From the NCBI GenBank assembly GCA_937901805.1, contig CALDJI010000170.1:1-29293 (forward strand): DNA of 29,293 nucleotides. Direction: 5' to 3'. Both the position numbers and the translations under genes were made by a program. Within the stretch, counting starts at the first letter, position 1. Each line of letters starts with the position of its first letter. Positions 14,369 to 21,952 of this stretch are shown piece by piece. Source of the DNA: an uncultured Clostridia bacterium. GTDB taxonomy: Bacteria > Bacillota > Clostridia > Oscillospirales > Ruminococcaceae. The notes beneath the pieces were generated by a model. That model was not told the DNA's origin, did not search any database, and worked only from the letters and a program-made list of their open reading frames with translations.

Positions 14369-14799
14369 TTGAAAAAAGACGTCCTGATCTCGATTCAGAG
14401 TACACAGCAGGTTGACGGGGATCGCGATGAAATGGAACTGACAACCTTTGGCAGCTACTATAAGAAAAATGGGAAATATTATATTGTCTATCAGGAATCA
14501 GAGGCCACAGGGTTTGAAGAAGATACCGTCACCACAGTAAAAGTGGAAGGAGAAAACCGGGTGACGATGATTCGCAATGGGCTGCAGCGCTCCCAGAACG
14601 CGGACGGCGCCACCTGTGCCATTACGGTACGGAATACGGCAATATTATCATCGGGGTGCTGGCAGAGAATATCGTCTCCTCTCTGGATGAGGACGGCGGC
14701 AGGGTTGATTTCAACTATACGCTGGATATCGACGGTGCGCTTGCCAGTGAAAATACAGTACGAATCAATGTCAAGGAGTGTAATAGAGAACATGAATAA
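14369..14799 (+). pseudogene. ywiB: DUF1934 (YwiB-like) beta-barrel protein, frameshifted
   Basis: TTG at 14369, with GGAG 9 bases before, starts a DUF1934 protein (MKKDVLISIQSTQQVDGDRD; GSYYKKNGKYYIVYQESEAT; TVKVEGENRVTMIRNG). After SQNAD, near 14603-14608, the frame is lost. The -1 frame continues as RHLCHYGTEYGNIIIGVLAE and DFNYTLDIDGALASENTVRI, the normal family C-terminus, to TAA at 14797-14799. One missing base (for example a G in ACGGCGCC) explains it. In B. subtilis ywiB also sits next to argS; its function is unknown, with a lipocalin-like barrel fold. The unshifted frame does not stop but reads straight into argS, so a gene caller would report a 666-residue false fusion. Confidence 0.85.
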
Positions 14800-16369
14800 T
14801 CTTGTATCAAAGGCAATGGATGAAGTCAGGGAAACCGTCATGAACGCCCTTGGCGCCTGTATAGCGGATGGCAGCCTGGAGGCGCAGCCGCTTCCCGCGT
14901 TTTTGGTAGAGATCCCGGCAGATAAAAGCCATGGGGATTTTGCAACCAATGTTGCCATGGTCTGTGCCCGTGTGTTTCATAAGGCCCCGCGGCAGATTGC
15001 AGAACTTATCAAATCCCATCTGGATTTGCAGGGAACCTGTTTTTCCTCCTGCGAGATTGCAGGCCCGGGTTTTATCAATTTCTTCCTCTCTTCAAACTGG
15101 TTTGCAAACACGGTTGAGGAAGTGCTCGCACAAGGGGAGCAGTATGGCCGGTCGGATTTCGGCGCCGGGAAACGGGTTTTGGTGGAATTTGTCTCGGCAA
15201 ATCCGACCGGGCCGATGCACATCGGTAATGCGCGCGGCGGCGCCATCGGGGACAGCCTTGCCTCTGTGCTTGACTGGGCAGGGTATTGTGTAGAACGCGA
15301 ATTCTATGTCAATGACGCGGGCAATCAGATTAATAAGTTCGGTCTCTCCCTTTCTTTGCGCTATCAGCAGCTCTATCAGCAAGGCATTGAAATGCCGGAA
15401 GGGACTTATCTCGGACAGGATATCATTGACCATGCGAAGAATTTTGCCGCTCTTCATGGGGACAAGTATATGACCGTTTCCGAGGAAGAGCGCCGGAAAG
15501 CTCTTGTGGACTATGCGCTTCCGCTGAATATTGAGGGGCTTAAGCAGGATTTGGAAAAAGAGGGTGCGCTCTGGTTTAAGGCAACGGATTTTGGCAGCGA
15601 GGATTTTGTCTTAGTGCGCTCCAACGGCATCCCGACCTATGTTGTGCCGGATATCGCCTACCACTATAATAAACTGGTTACCCGCGGATTTGATAAGGCC
15701 ATTGACGTCTTGGGCGCGGATCACCATGGGTATATCCCGCGCCTGAAGGCGTCCATGCAGGCGCTCGGCGTGGATGCAGATAAGCTGGACGCTGTTTTGA
15801 TGCAGATGGTCCGCTTGGTGCGCGACGGTCAGATTATCAAGGCGAGCAAACGTTCAGGCAAGGCGATCACCCTGGTTACCCTCTTGGACGAGGTACCTAT
15901 TGATGCGGCCCGTTTTTTCTTTAATCTGAGAGAGGCAAACTCCCATTTTGATTTTGATCTCGATCTGGCAGTGGAACAGTCCAGCCAGAATCCGGTCTAC
16001 TATGTCCAGTATGCACATGCCAGAATTTGCAGCATCGTCAAAAATCTGGCGGGAGAGGGGATTGCCCCGCGCACCTGCACGACAGAAGAACTCTCCAGAC
16101 TGTCCCAACCGGAGGAAATTGAGCTGATACGCCATCTGGCCGGTCTGCCCAATGAGATTATTGACGCAGCAAAAGCCTACGATCCTGCCCGGATTACCCG
16201 GTATGCGATTGAATTGGCAACGTTGTTCCATAAGTTCTATAATGCATGCAAAGTGAAAGGGGAGGAAGAGCCTTTGATGCAGGCAAGGTTGAATCTCTGC
16301 CTTGCCGTGCGCATTGCGCTGAAAAACGTCCTCACTCTGCTTAAAATCCAGGCGCCGGAAACGATGTAA
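14792..16369 (+). CDS. argS: arginyl-tRNA synthetase with an internal deletion
   Basis: Class I aminoacyl-tRNA synthetase charging tRNA-Arg. Present: the N-terminal Arg-tRNA-synthetase domain (DKSHGDFATNVAMVCARVFH), the HIGH motif as ANPTGPMHIGNARGG (His at about 142), PDIAYHYNKLVTRGFDKAID, GADHHGYIPRLKASMQALG, a KMSKS-like loop as IIKASKRSGKAITL, and the anticodon-binding domain ending LTLLKIQAPETM. The product is 525 residues against a usual 555-565. The gap lies between GLKQDLEK and EGALWFKA (junction about 15554-15562), where homologues carry about 35 residues of the type DVWFxE. ATG 14792 overlaps the ywiB stop, with AAGGAG 13 bases before. The gene is essential, so the gap is surprising. 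A strong terminator follows. Confidence 0.93.
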   Translation: MNNLVSKAMDEVRETVMNALGACIADGSLEAQPLPAFLVEIPADKSHGDFATNVAMVCARVFHKAPRQIAELIKSHLDLQGTCFSSCEIAGPGFINFFLSSNWFANTVEEVLAQGEQYGRSDFGAGKRVLVEFVSANPTGPMHIGNARGGAIGDSLASVLDWAGYCVEREFYVNDAGNQINKFGLSLSLRYQQLYQQGIEMPEGTYLGQDIIDHAKNFAALHGDKYMTVSEEERRKALVDYALPLNIEGLKQDLEKEGALWFKATDFGSEDFVLVRSNGIPTYVVPDIAYHYNKLVTRGFDKAIDVLGADHHGYIPRLKASMQALGVDADKLDAVLMQMVRLVRDGQIIKASKRSGKAITLVTLLDEVPIDAARFFFNLREANSHFDFDLDLAVEQSSQNPVYYVQYAHARICSIVKNLAGEGIAPRTCTTEELSRLSQPEEIELIRHLAGLPNEIIDAAKAYDPARITRYAIELATLFHKFYNACKVKGEEEPLMQARLNLCLAVRIALKNVLTLLKIQAPETM

Positions 16370-16371
16370 TC

Positions 16372-16414
16372 AAAAAAGGGTTCGGCAAAAAATTCCTTTG
16401 CCGAATCCTTTTTT
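16372..16414 (+). terminator. rho-independent terminator after argS
   Basis: 18-bp arms (16372-16389 and 16397-16414) with one G-T wobble, core GGTTCGGCAAA against TTTGCCGAATCC, 7-base loop, and a T6 end. It starts 3 bases after the argS stop. Confidence 0.9.
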
Positions 16415-16506
16415 CTTCATAAATTCTTTAAAAATTTTGTTTAAGATACGATTAGATGGAAAAGTACAGGCTTTTCCACCCTGTAATGGAGGTTAGAAGA
16501 ACAGAG

Positions 16507-17742
16507 ATGGATTTTCCATATCCCTTACCGCTTCTGCTGGATGGAGCGATCGGCACAAACCTTGTTCATCGGGAAAACATGCCTTTGGAACAGTGTCCGG
16601 AACAGTGGATGCTGCGGCATCCGCACGCGCTGATCTCCCTTCAAAAAGATTTTGTCTGTGCTGGGAGCCGAGTCCTGCATGCGCCCACTTTCCAGACCAA
16701 TTCCTTTGCGCTGGAAAAATACGGCCTTGCAGCGGAGGATCTCCGCCTGACAGGGGAATTGGTCGCTTTGACAAAACAGGCTGCGGACGGCCAGGTTCTG
16801 GTTGCGGGCAGCCTTGGTCCTACCGGACGGGGAATGGAACCGTTTGAGGAGTTCCGGTTTCAGCAAATTGTGGATGTTTACCGTCGCCAGGCACAGGAGA
16901 TGCGCCGCCAGGGTGTGGATTTGATCGCCTGTGAAACGATGACCTCTCTGTCTGATGCCAGGGCTGCTCTGCTTGCGGCAAAAGAAACTGGGCTGCCGGT
17001 ACTGGTAAGCGTGGCCTCTACTGGGGAGCAGGGGGAAATGCCGGACGGGACGCAGCTTCTCTGCGCGCTTGCCGTGTTACAGTCCATGGGAGCGGATGCT
17101 TTTGGAATCACCTGCTCCGGAGCGCCGGAACAGGTGCTGCCATGGTATCTCCAGATCGCCCCTTACGCAAAAGTCCCTCTGCTTGCAAAACCAAATCCCG
17201 GCAATCCCAATCCAGTTCATCTGGGACAATATGATCTGGGACCTGAAATTTTTGCGGCAGAAGCGGGCAGACTGATAGAGGCCGGGGTTTCCATTATCGG
17301 GGGGTGCTGCGGGACTTCTCCGGAACATATCGAGGCCTTGGCGGACTTTCTCCGTACAGGAGCAGATAATCCGGTCGCAAACTGCCCAAAGGATGGAGCC
17401 TTGATGGCGGCCAGCGGACGCGAGGTATTTTTCCTTGGGGAAGAAATGACCATGGGGGAACCGCTTTCCTGTAAATTCGATATGGCGGATGACATCCTGG
17501 AGTATGAGGACAGCGGGTATGATCTGCTCCCCATTGCAGTGGAAACTGAGGACGATGTGTATCATCTGAGTCTGAACTCCCATATGTTCCGCCTGCCCGT
17601 ATGGCTTACTTCCCATAGTTGTGAACTAATGCAGCAGGCCCTGTTTGAGTTTCAGGGCAGAGCTCTGATCGACAGTCGCGGCGGATTGGAAGATTATGAG
17701 CTTGACAAGCTTGCAAAGCGGTATGGTGCTATTGTATACTAA
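16507..17742 (+). CDS. homocysteine S-methyltransferase family protein with short C-terminal extension
   Basis: Residues 1-285 form a homocysteine-binding barrel as in the MetH N-terminal module: LLLDGAIGTNLVHREN at the start, HAPTFQTNSFALEKYGL, and zinc-ligand cysteines in AFGITCSGAPEQ and IGGCCGTSPEHIEAL. It would transfer a methyl group to homocysteine. The last 90 residues (SHSCELMQQALFEFQGRALI, DYELDKLAKRYGAIVY) resemble one turn of the MetH pterin-binding barrel but end there, so it lacks a complete folate domain and any B12 domain. A partner corrinoid or folate protein elsewhere, or degeneration, could explain this. ATG 16507 is preferred because it matches the family start; ATG at 16456 or 16486 is possible, none with an ideal ribosome site. 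Confidence 0.82.
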   Translation: MDFPYPLPLLLDGAIGTNLVHRENMPLEQCPEQWMLRHPHALISLQKDFVCAGSRVLHAPTFQTNSFALEKYGLAAEDLRLTGELVALTKQAADGQVLVAGSLGPTGRGMEPFEEFRFQQIVDVYRRQAQEMRRQGVDLIACETMTSLSDARAALLAAKETGLPVLVSVASTGEQGEMPDGTQLLCALAVLQSMGADAFGITCSGAPEQVLPWYLQIAPYAKVPLLAKPNPGNPNPVHLGQYDLGPEIFAAEAGRLIEAGVSIIGGCCGTSPEHIEALADFLRTGADNPVANCPKDGALMAASGREVFFLGEEMTMGEPLSCKFDMADDILEYEDSGYDLLPIAVETEDDVYHLSLNSHMFRLPVWLTSHSCELMQQALFEFQGRALIDSRGGLEDYELDKLAKRYGAIVY

Positions 17743-17807
17743 GCTTAAGATTCCGATTGAAAGGGTGCCCGGCTGTTTTGATGCGTCAGGGCGGAAAGGA
17801 CGAGACA

Positions 17808-18380
17808 GTGAAGAAAAAGGATTTGTACAGTATCCCCAATATCCTTTCTTATATCAGGATTCTGCTGATTCCGGTATTCGCATATTGCTACCTGACAGCA
17901 AAGACAAATTGGGATTATTATTTTGCGGCGGTTATTTTACTGCTTTCCGGTCTTACTGATATGGCGGACGGCATGATTGCAAGAAAATTCGGGATGATTA
18001 CCTATTTGGGAAAAATCCTGGATCCGGTTGCGGACAAACTGACCCAGGCCACAGTTGCCGTCTGTTTGGCAATCCGCGTCAAATGGATGCCTCTTTTGCT
18101 CTGCGTATTTCTGGTAAAGGAACTGGCAACGGCATGCGGCGGTTTTAAATTGATACACGATGGCGTGCGCCTGGTTGGGGCTAAATGGTTTGGAAAGCTC
18201 TCCACTGCGGTATTTTATGTGGTCATGATTTTGATTGTCGGCCTTCCCATGATGGGGGAGACAATACGTACTGTGCTGATTTTCATTGCAGCTGTTTTTC
18301 TGGTATTTTCCTTTATTAACTATATTCCTGTCTTTTTCCGTCTGAAAAACACCGGATCCGATGAGAATTCTTCAAAATAG
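17808..18380 (+). CDS. pgsA: CDP-diacylglycerol--glycerol-3-phosphate 3-phosphatidyltransferase family enzyme
   Basis: A 190-residue membrane CDP-alcohol phosphatidyltransferase. The class signature D-x2-DG-x2-AR-x8-G-x3-D-x3-D is complete in DMADGMIARKFG to GKILDPVADK. N-terminal LYSIPNILSYIRILLIPVFA is typical of PgsA, which makes phosphatidylglycerophosphate; other CDP-alcohol substrates cannot be excluded. Five or six membrane segments follow. GTG at 17808 is chosen because AAAGGA stands 8 bases before and the protein then starts MKKKDLYSIPN; an upstream ATG (17781) adds nine unlike residues without a ribosome site. The terminator at 18392 follows. Confidence 0.87.
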   Translation: MKKKDLYSIPNILSYIRILLIPVFAYCYLTAKTNWDYYFAAVILLLSGLTDMADGMIARKFGMITYLGKILDPVADKLTQATVAVCLAIRVKWMPLLLCVFLVKELATACGGFKLIHDGVRLVGAKWFGKLSTAVFYVVMILIVGLPMMGETIRTVLIFIAAVFLVFSFINYIPVFFRLKNTGSDENSSK

Positions 18381-18391
18381 TGTTTGAACAT

Positions 18392-18431
18392 CCCCTCTGG
18401 CAAGGGCTCTGCGCGGAGGGGTCATTTTATA
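18392..18431 (+). terminator. probable terminator after pgsA
   Basis: CCCCTCT (18392-18398) pairs with GGAGGGG (18415-18421), followed by TCATTTTAT. The stem is short (7 bp with one wobble) and the loop 16 bases, so termination may be partial and DegV partly co-transcribed. Confidence 0.5.
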
Positions 18432-18452
18432 CAAAAGGAGCAGTGAAGCAAT

Positions 18453-19313
18453 ATGCAACGGAAAGTCATTCTAAGCGCGGACAGCCCCTGTGATTTGGGG
18501 GAAGAGTTGCGCGCACGATACGATGTCCACTTTTTTCCTTTTCACATTACTTTGGGGGAACAGTCTTTTATCGACAGTGTAGACATCCATCCGGAGGATT
18601 TGTACCGGGCATGGCGGGAAAAAAAGCTTCTGCCGAAAACCTCTGCCATTACTCCTCTGGAGTATGTGGAGTACTTTCAGGACTGGGTAGCAGCAGGCTA
18701 TGATGTGGTACATATTAATATCGGTTCTGCACTTTCCAGCGCCTACCAGAATTGTGTTGCAGCAGCACAGGAACTGGGCCATGTCTATCCGGTGGATTCC
18801 TGTAATCTCTCGACAGGGATTGGGCTTCTGGTACTGCGCGCAGGCGAGATGATCCGCCAGGGGATGCAGGCAGAGGAGATCAGCCGTACTTTGGTTCAGC
18901 TGGCCCCGCAAAGCCATGCCAGCTTTGTGCTGGATACTCTGGAATTTATGCGCGCAGGCGGCCGGTGCAGCGCGGTAGCAGCTTTTGGGGCCAATCTGCT
19001 GGGATTAAAGCCCTGCATCCAGGTGTTTACGGAGAAGAACGGGGCTATGTCTGTTGGAAAGAAATATCGGGGGCCAATGGAAAAAGTCCTTCGTACCTAT
19101 ACCCACGATCAATTGGATGGAAAGAAAAATCTCCGGACAGATCATGTCTTTATTACGCATTCCGGCGTGCCCCAGCAATGGATTGATGGTGTGCGGAAAA
19201 CCATTGAGGAAATGAAGCTGTTTGAGGAAATCCATGTTACCCAGGCCAGCTGCACGATTTCTTCTCATTGCGGTCCGGGGACTCTTGGCGTTCTGTATAT
19301 GACGGAAGAATGA
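18453..19313 (+). CDS. DegV family fatty-acid-binding protein
   Basis: A 286-residue two-domain cytosolic protein of the DegV/EDD family. Members bind long-chain fatty acids, and FakB members present them to the kinase FakA. Seen: KVILSADSPCDLGEELRARY at the N-terminus, LPKTSAITPLEYVEYF with the conserved TS pair, INIGSALSSAYQNCVAAAQE, the FVLDTLEFMRAGGRCS stretch and the final SCTISSHCGPGTLGVLYM. AAAGGAG precedes the ATG by about 12 bases. No kinase gene is nearby, so FakB function is inference; closeness to pgsA fits lipid metabolism. Confidence 0.92.
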   Translation: MQRKVILSADSPCDLGEELRARYDVHFFPFHITLGEQSFIDSVDIHPEDLYRAWREKKLLPKTSAITPLEYVEYFQDWVAAGYDVVHINIGSALSSAYQNCVAAAQELGHVYPVDSCNLSTGIGLLVLRAGEMIRQGMQAEEISRTLVQLAPQSHASFVLDTLEFMRAGGRCSAVAAFGANLLGLKPCIQVFTEKNGAMSVGKKYRGPMEKVLRTYTHDQLDGKKNLRTDHVFITHSGVPQQWIDGVRKTIEEMKLFEEIHVTQASCTISSHCGPGTLGVLYMTEE

Positions 19314-19428
19314 TCCCCCCTCTTTGAAAAAGATTTTTTCCCATAGACAGTGCGTTCCGGATTGCAGGAACATGAAAAAGCCTGCTTATAAGAGCGGCGC
19401 TCATAAAACAGTACAGGAAAGCTTTCAG

Positions 19429-19460
19429 AAAAACGGCGTAGCCAAAGCTATGCCGTTTTT
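19429..19460 (+). terminator. rho-independent terminator
   Basis: AAAAACGGCGTAGC and GCTATGCCGTTTTT form 14-bp arms (one G-T wobble) with a CAAA loop. It lies 116 bases after the DegV stop, and A- and T-tracts on both sides allow action in both directions. Confidence 0.85.
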
Positions 19461-19901
19461 CATTTTGCAGATCATTTAGTAAAGGCGCGGGGTGATATTC
19501 CTGCAAGGTCATCGGAAATGAACGCCCTTTTCTCAAAAATGCCTTGCATTTTGTTTGTCGGGAAGTATTTCAAACCCTCCGCCATGGTTACGGAGGCCAT
19601 ATCCCTTTTTGGTAAGCTTTGAAAAAAATCCTCGTTCCTTTTCCCTTGCTTACACAATGGTTGATCATCGGATAAAAAGAAATGGTTATGAGTGAAAGGA
19701 AAATAAATTCTTCCGCTTTCCCACGTTCTGCCTGGCAGCGTCGATCCGCACTTCATAATTCCAGTACAGAATGCCGGACGCAGCAATTCTGAAGCCGTAG
19801 TTTTTCAGCTGGAAAGAGTATGCCATGCAACTTTGCACGGGCGATCAGCGTACAAAAATGGTTTTATGCCTATCCGATAAAACAGCATTCTATTGCAGGA
19901 C
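19461..19901. other. stretch of about 440 bp with no convincing gene
   Basis: Bounded by a terminator on each side. Minus-strand frames here are open but lack start sites: one contains GRTWESGRIYFPFTHNHFF and MAEGLKYFPTNKMQGIFEKR, and another frame contains RIAASGILYWNYEVRIDAAR. The frames switch as in a decayed gene. I recognise nothing in it and see no RNA gene. Confidence 0.4.
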
Positions 19902-19947
19902 AAAAAATGAAAAAGGCGGGTAAGAACCGAATTGATTCTTACCCGCC
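19902..19947 (-). terminator. rho-independent terminator of the flavodoxin gene
   Basis: GGCGGGTAAGAA (19915-19926) and TTCTTACCCGCC (19936-19947) are perfect 12-bp arms with a 9-base loop. On the minus strand a T-rich tail TTTTTCATTTTTTG follows, 102 bases after the gene's stop. Confidence 0.85.
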
Positions 19948-20048
19948 CGTTTGCGTCCCGTATGGCAGCCGCCCTGTTTCAGTTTGTGGATGAATACTGT
20001 TTTATGAATAGCTGCCCAATAATAGCTGCTTTATTTTAGGAATCAGGA

Positions 20049-20474
20049 TTAAAGGGAATCCACAATCTCTTTTGCCCATTTCTGAGCAGTTTTGATGTGT
20101 TCATCTGTGATTTTCGGACCGCCAAGACCAAACATTGCTTTGGGAGCGGAGAGTTTGAGAACATTGTCGCATACAACTACTTTGTTGGCTTTAAGAGTCT
20201 CAATGACTTTTTCAGCTCCGCCGTTACCGTCCGAAGAAACGGCGTAAATTGCCACATGTCTTGCTCTTTGTGGATTCATAGTCTTGAGAAAGTCCATCAG
20301 CTTGGAATTTGGATTGGAACTATAGCTTTCCACACCGAGAAAAACAATATTTTCGCTGTCGCAGGGATATGCCGGCGGAATCTTATCGCATTTGCATTTC
20401 ATGTCTCTTGCGATAACTTCAGCAATTTTTTCCAGATTACCGGACTTGGAAAAATAAAGGGACTGTGCTTTCAT
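20049..20474 (-). CDS. short flavodoxin-like protein
   Basis: A 141-residue cytosolic protein with a flavodoxin-like fold. The N-terminal strand-loop-helix SLYFSKSGNLEKIAEVIARD carries the SKSGN phosphate loop expected to bind FMN. Middle and end match short flavodoxins: ENIVFLGVESYSSNPNSKLM, HVAIYAVSSDGNGGAEKVIE and ITDEHIKTAQKWAKEIV. It probably carries single electrons or serves a reductase; the partner is unknown. The start is residue 3 of the longer frame, ATG 20474, because GGAGGT (20482-20487) is 7 bases before it, while the ATG at 20480 lies one base from it. It has its own promoter, a structured leader of about 105 bases and a terminator. Confidence 0.85.
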   Translation of the reverse strand: MKAQSLYFSKSGNLEKIAEVIARDMKCKCDKIPPAYPCDSENIVFLGVESYSSNPNSKLMDFLKTMNPQRARHVAIYAVSSDGNGGAEKVIETLKANKVVVCDNVLKLSAPKAMFGLGGPKITDEHIKTAQKWAKEIVDSL

Positions 20475-20494
20475 TTTCATTACCTCCGAATTTT

Positions 20495-20569
20495 GAAACC
20501 CGGTTTCTGAGCAAGGGATATAGTTTGAACCATATTTGGTCCCAAATAGTTAGAATCCGCATTGGTTCA
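20495..20569 (-). promoter_or_regulatory. structured 5' leader of the flavodoxin gene
   Basis: On the minus strand TGAACCA/TGGTTCA (20563-20569 and 20526-20532) enclose an inner ATTTGG-GA-CCAAAT hairpin. A second hairpin, GAAACC/GGTTTC (20495-20507), ends 7 bases before the Shine-Dalgarno. It does not match any riboswitch class I can recognise. Confidence 0.4.
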
Positions 20570-20585
20570 GAAAGCGGCACTATTT

Positions 20586-20614
20586 ATTATAGGGAATTCT
20601 GTAAAATAAGTAAA
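20586..20614 (-). promoter_or_regulatory. promoter of the flavodoxin gene
   Basis: Minus-strand TTTACT (20609-20614), a 17-base spacer and a perfect TATAAT (20586-20591). Confidence 0.7.
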
Positions 20615-20740
20615 GGCTATTTCCAAATCTTTCAAAAAATTCTGACTTTTTTCACAAAAAAAGAATTACAATTTGTGTACGCCTACGAGGGACAAATTGA
20701 GGGGATCTGTAAATAATAACACAAATCCGGACGACATTTA

Positions 20741-20769
20741 TTGACAAGGGGGATACATGGGGGTAAGAT
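20741..20769 (+). promoter_or_regulatory. promoter of the glycosyltransferase-acyltransferase pair
   Basis: Perfect TTGACA (20741-20746), a 17-base G-rich spacer and TAAGAT (20764-20769), about 50 bases before the ATG at 20828. Confidence 0.75.
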
Positions 20770-20827
20770 ACTCAAAGAGGTTTTATAAGAAAATTTGTCA
20801 TCAGACAAAGAGGATATTGGGGGAACG

Positions 20828-21952
20828 ATGAGAATAGTATTTGTCATTGACATGTATGATGTCAAGAAAAATGGCACGACCATGACTGCAAGGCGTTTTG
20901 CAGAGCAGCTGCGCAAACGCGGCCATGAAATCCGGGTGGTATCTACCGGTGCGCCGGAGCCGGGGAAATATTTGGTCGAAGAGCGCCATATGCCAATTGT
21001 GGATTATTTTTCTCAGAAACAAAGCTTTTTGTTTGCAAAACCGGATGATGCCGTACTCCGCAGGGCTATGGAAGGGGCGGATCTGGTTCACCTGTTTTTG
21101 CCGATGAAATTGGAAAAACGCGCGCTGAAAATTGCGCGGGAACTCCATATCCCATGCAGCGCTGCGTTTCATCTGCAACCGGAAAATATCACCTATAATA
21201 TTCATATGGGCCGGGCAAAATGGCTTTCTGACTTGATCTATTTTTGGATGCGCAAAAGCTTCTATGATGAATTCAGCCACATTCACTGCCCGTCTAAGTT
21301 TATTGCGGATCAGTTGGAAAAACATCGCTACCGCGCAAAGCTGCATATTATTTCCAACGGTGTTACAGAGGAATTCCAACCGGAAAACAAGCCCAAAACA
21401 GACGCCTTGTTCCATATTCTGATGATTGGCCGCCTTTCTCCGGAAAAGCGGCAGGATTTGCTGCTGAAGGCAGCAAAGAAATCCAAGTATTCAGATAGAA
21501 TCCAGCTGCATTTTGCCGGAACCGGGCCTAATGAAAAGGCGTTGAAAAAACAGGGGGCTTCTTTAAAACATCCTCCTGTGTTCGGTTACTACCAGAAAGG
21601 GCAGCTGCTGGATTTGATCCATACAAGTGATTTATACGTCCACACGTCTGATGCGGAAATTGAGGCGATTGCCTGTCTGGAGGCTGTGGCGTGCGGGCTT
21701 GTACCGGTTATATCAGATTCCCAGAAGTCCGCCACATCGCAGTTTGCATTGGATTCCAGGAGTACTTTCCGTGCAGGGGATGCGGAAGATCTGGCCAGAA
21801 AAATTGATTACTGGATTGAACACCCGGAAGAAAAGCATCGGATGGCGCGGGTCTACGTGGGCTCGGCAGAGAAGTACCGTATCGGGCGCTGTATTACAAA
21901 AGCGGAGGAGATGTTTGAGGAGACCCTGCGCGATGCAGGTGAAATCCTATGA
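20828..21952 (+). CDS. GT4-family glycosyltransferase, probably lipid-linked
   Basis: A 374-residue GT-B enzyme of family GT4. The N-terminal domain starts RIVFVIDMYDVKKNGTTMTA, the glycine-poor acceptor-side loop seen in diacylglycerol glucosyltransferases. The sugar-nucleotide domain has LFHILMIGRLSPEKRQDLLL, LHFAGTGPNEKAL and the E-x7-E stretch DAEIEAIACLEAVACGLVPV. Most such enzymes make glycolipids or teichoic-acid anchors at the membrane face. GGGGGAACG stands directly before ATG 20828, and the family start follows it. The TGA overlaps the ATG of the acyltransferase, so glycosyl and acyl transfer are co-expressed, supporting a glycolipid pathway. The exact sugar is unknown. Confidence 0.88.
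   Translation: MRIVFVIDMYDVKKNGTTMTARRFAEQLRKRGHEIRVVSTGAPEPGKYLVEERHMPIVDYFSQKQSFLFAKPDDAVLRRAMEGADLVHLFLPMKLEKRALKIARELHIPCSAAFHLQPENITYNIHMGRAKWLSDLIYFWMRKSFYDEFSHIHCPSKFIADQLEKHRYRAKLHIISNGVTEEFQPENKPKTDALFHILMIGRLSPEKRQDLLLKAAKKSKYSDRIQLHFAGTGPNEKALKKQGASLKHPPVFGYYQKGQLLDLIHTSDLYVHTSDAEIEAIACLEAVACGLVPVISDSQKSATSQFALDSRSTFRAGDAEDLARKIDYWIEHPEEKHRMARVYVGSAEKYRIGRCITKAEEMFEETLRDAGEIL

Noticed and set aside
14369..16369. A real 666-residue DUF1934-ArgS fusion protein
   Set aside because: Both family ends exist: the DUF1934 C-terminus in the -1 frame and a separate argS ATG. The fusion arises from one missing base.
20495..20590. FMN riboswitch before the flavodoxin gene
   Set aside because: None of the conserved RFN core segments or the multi-stem layout could be found.
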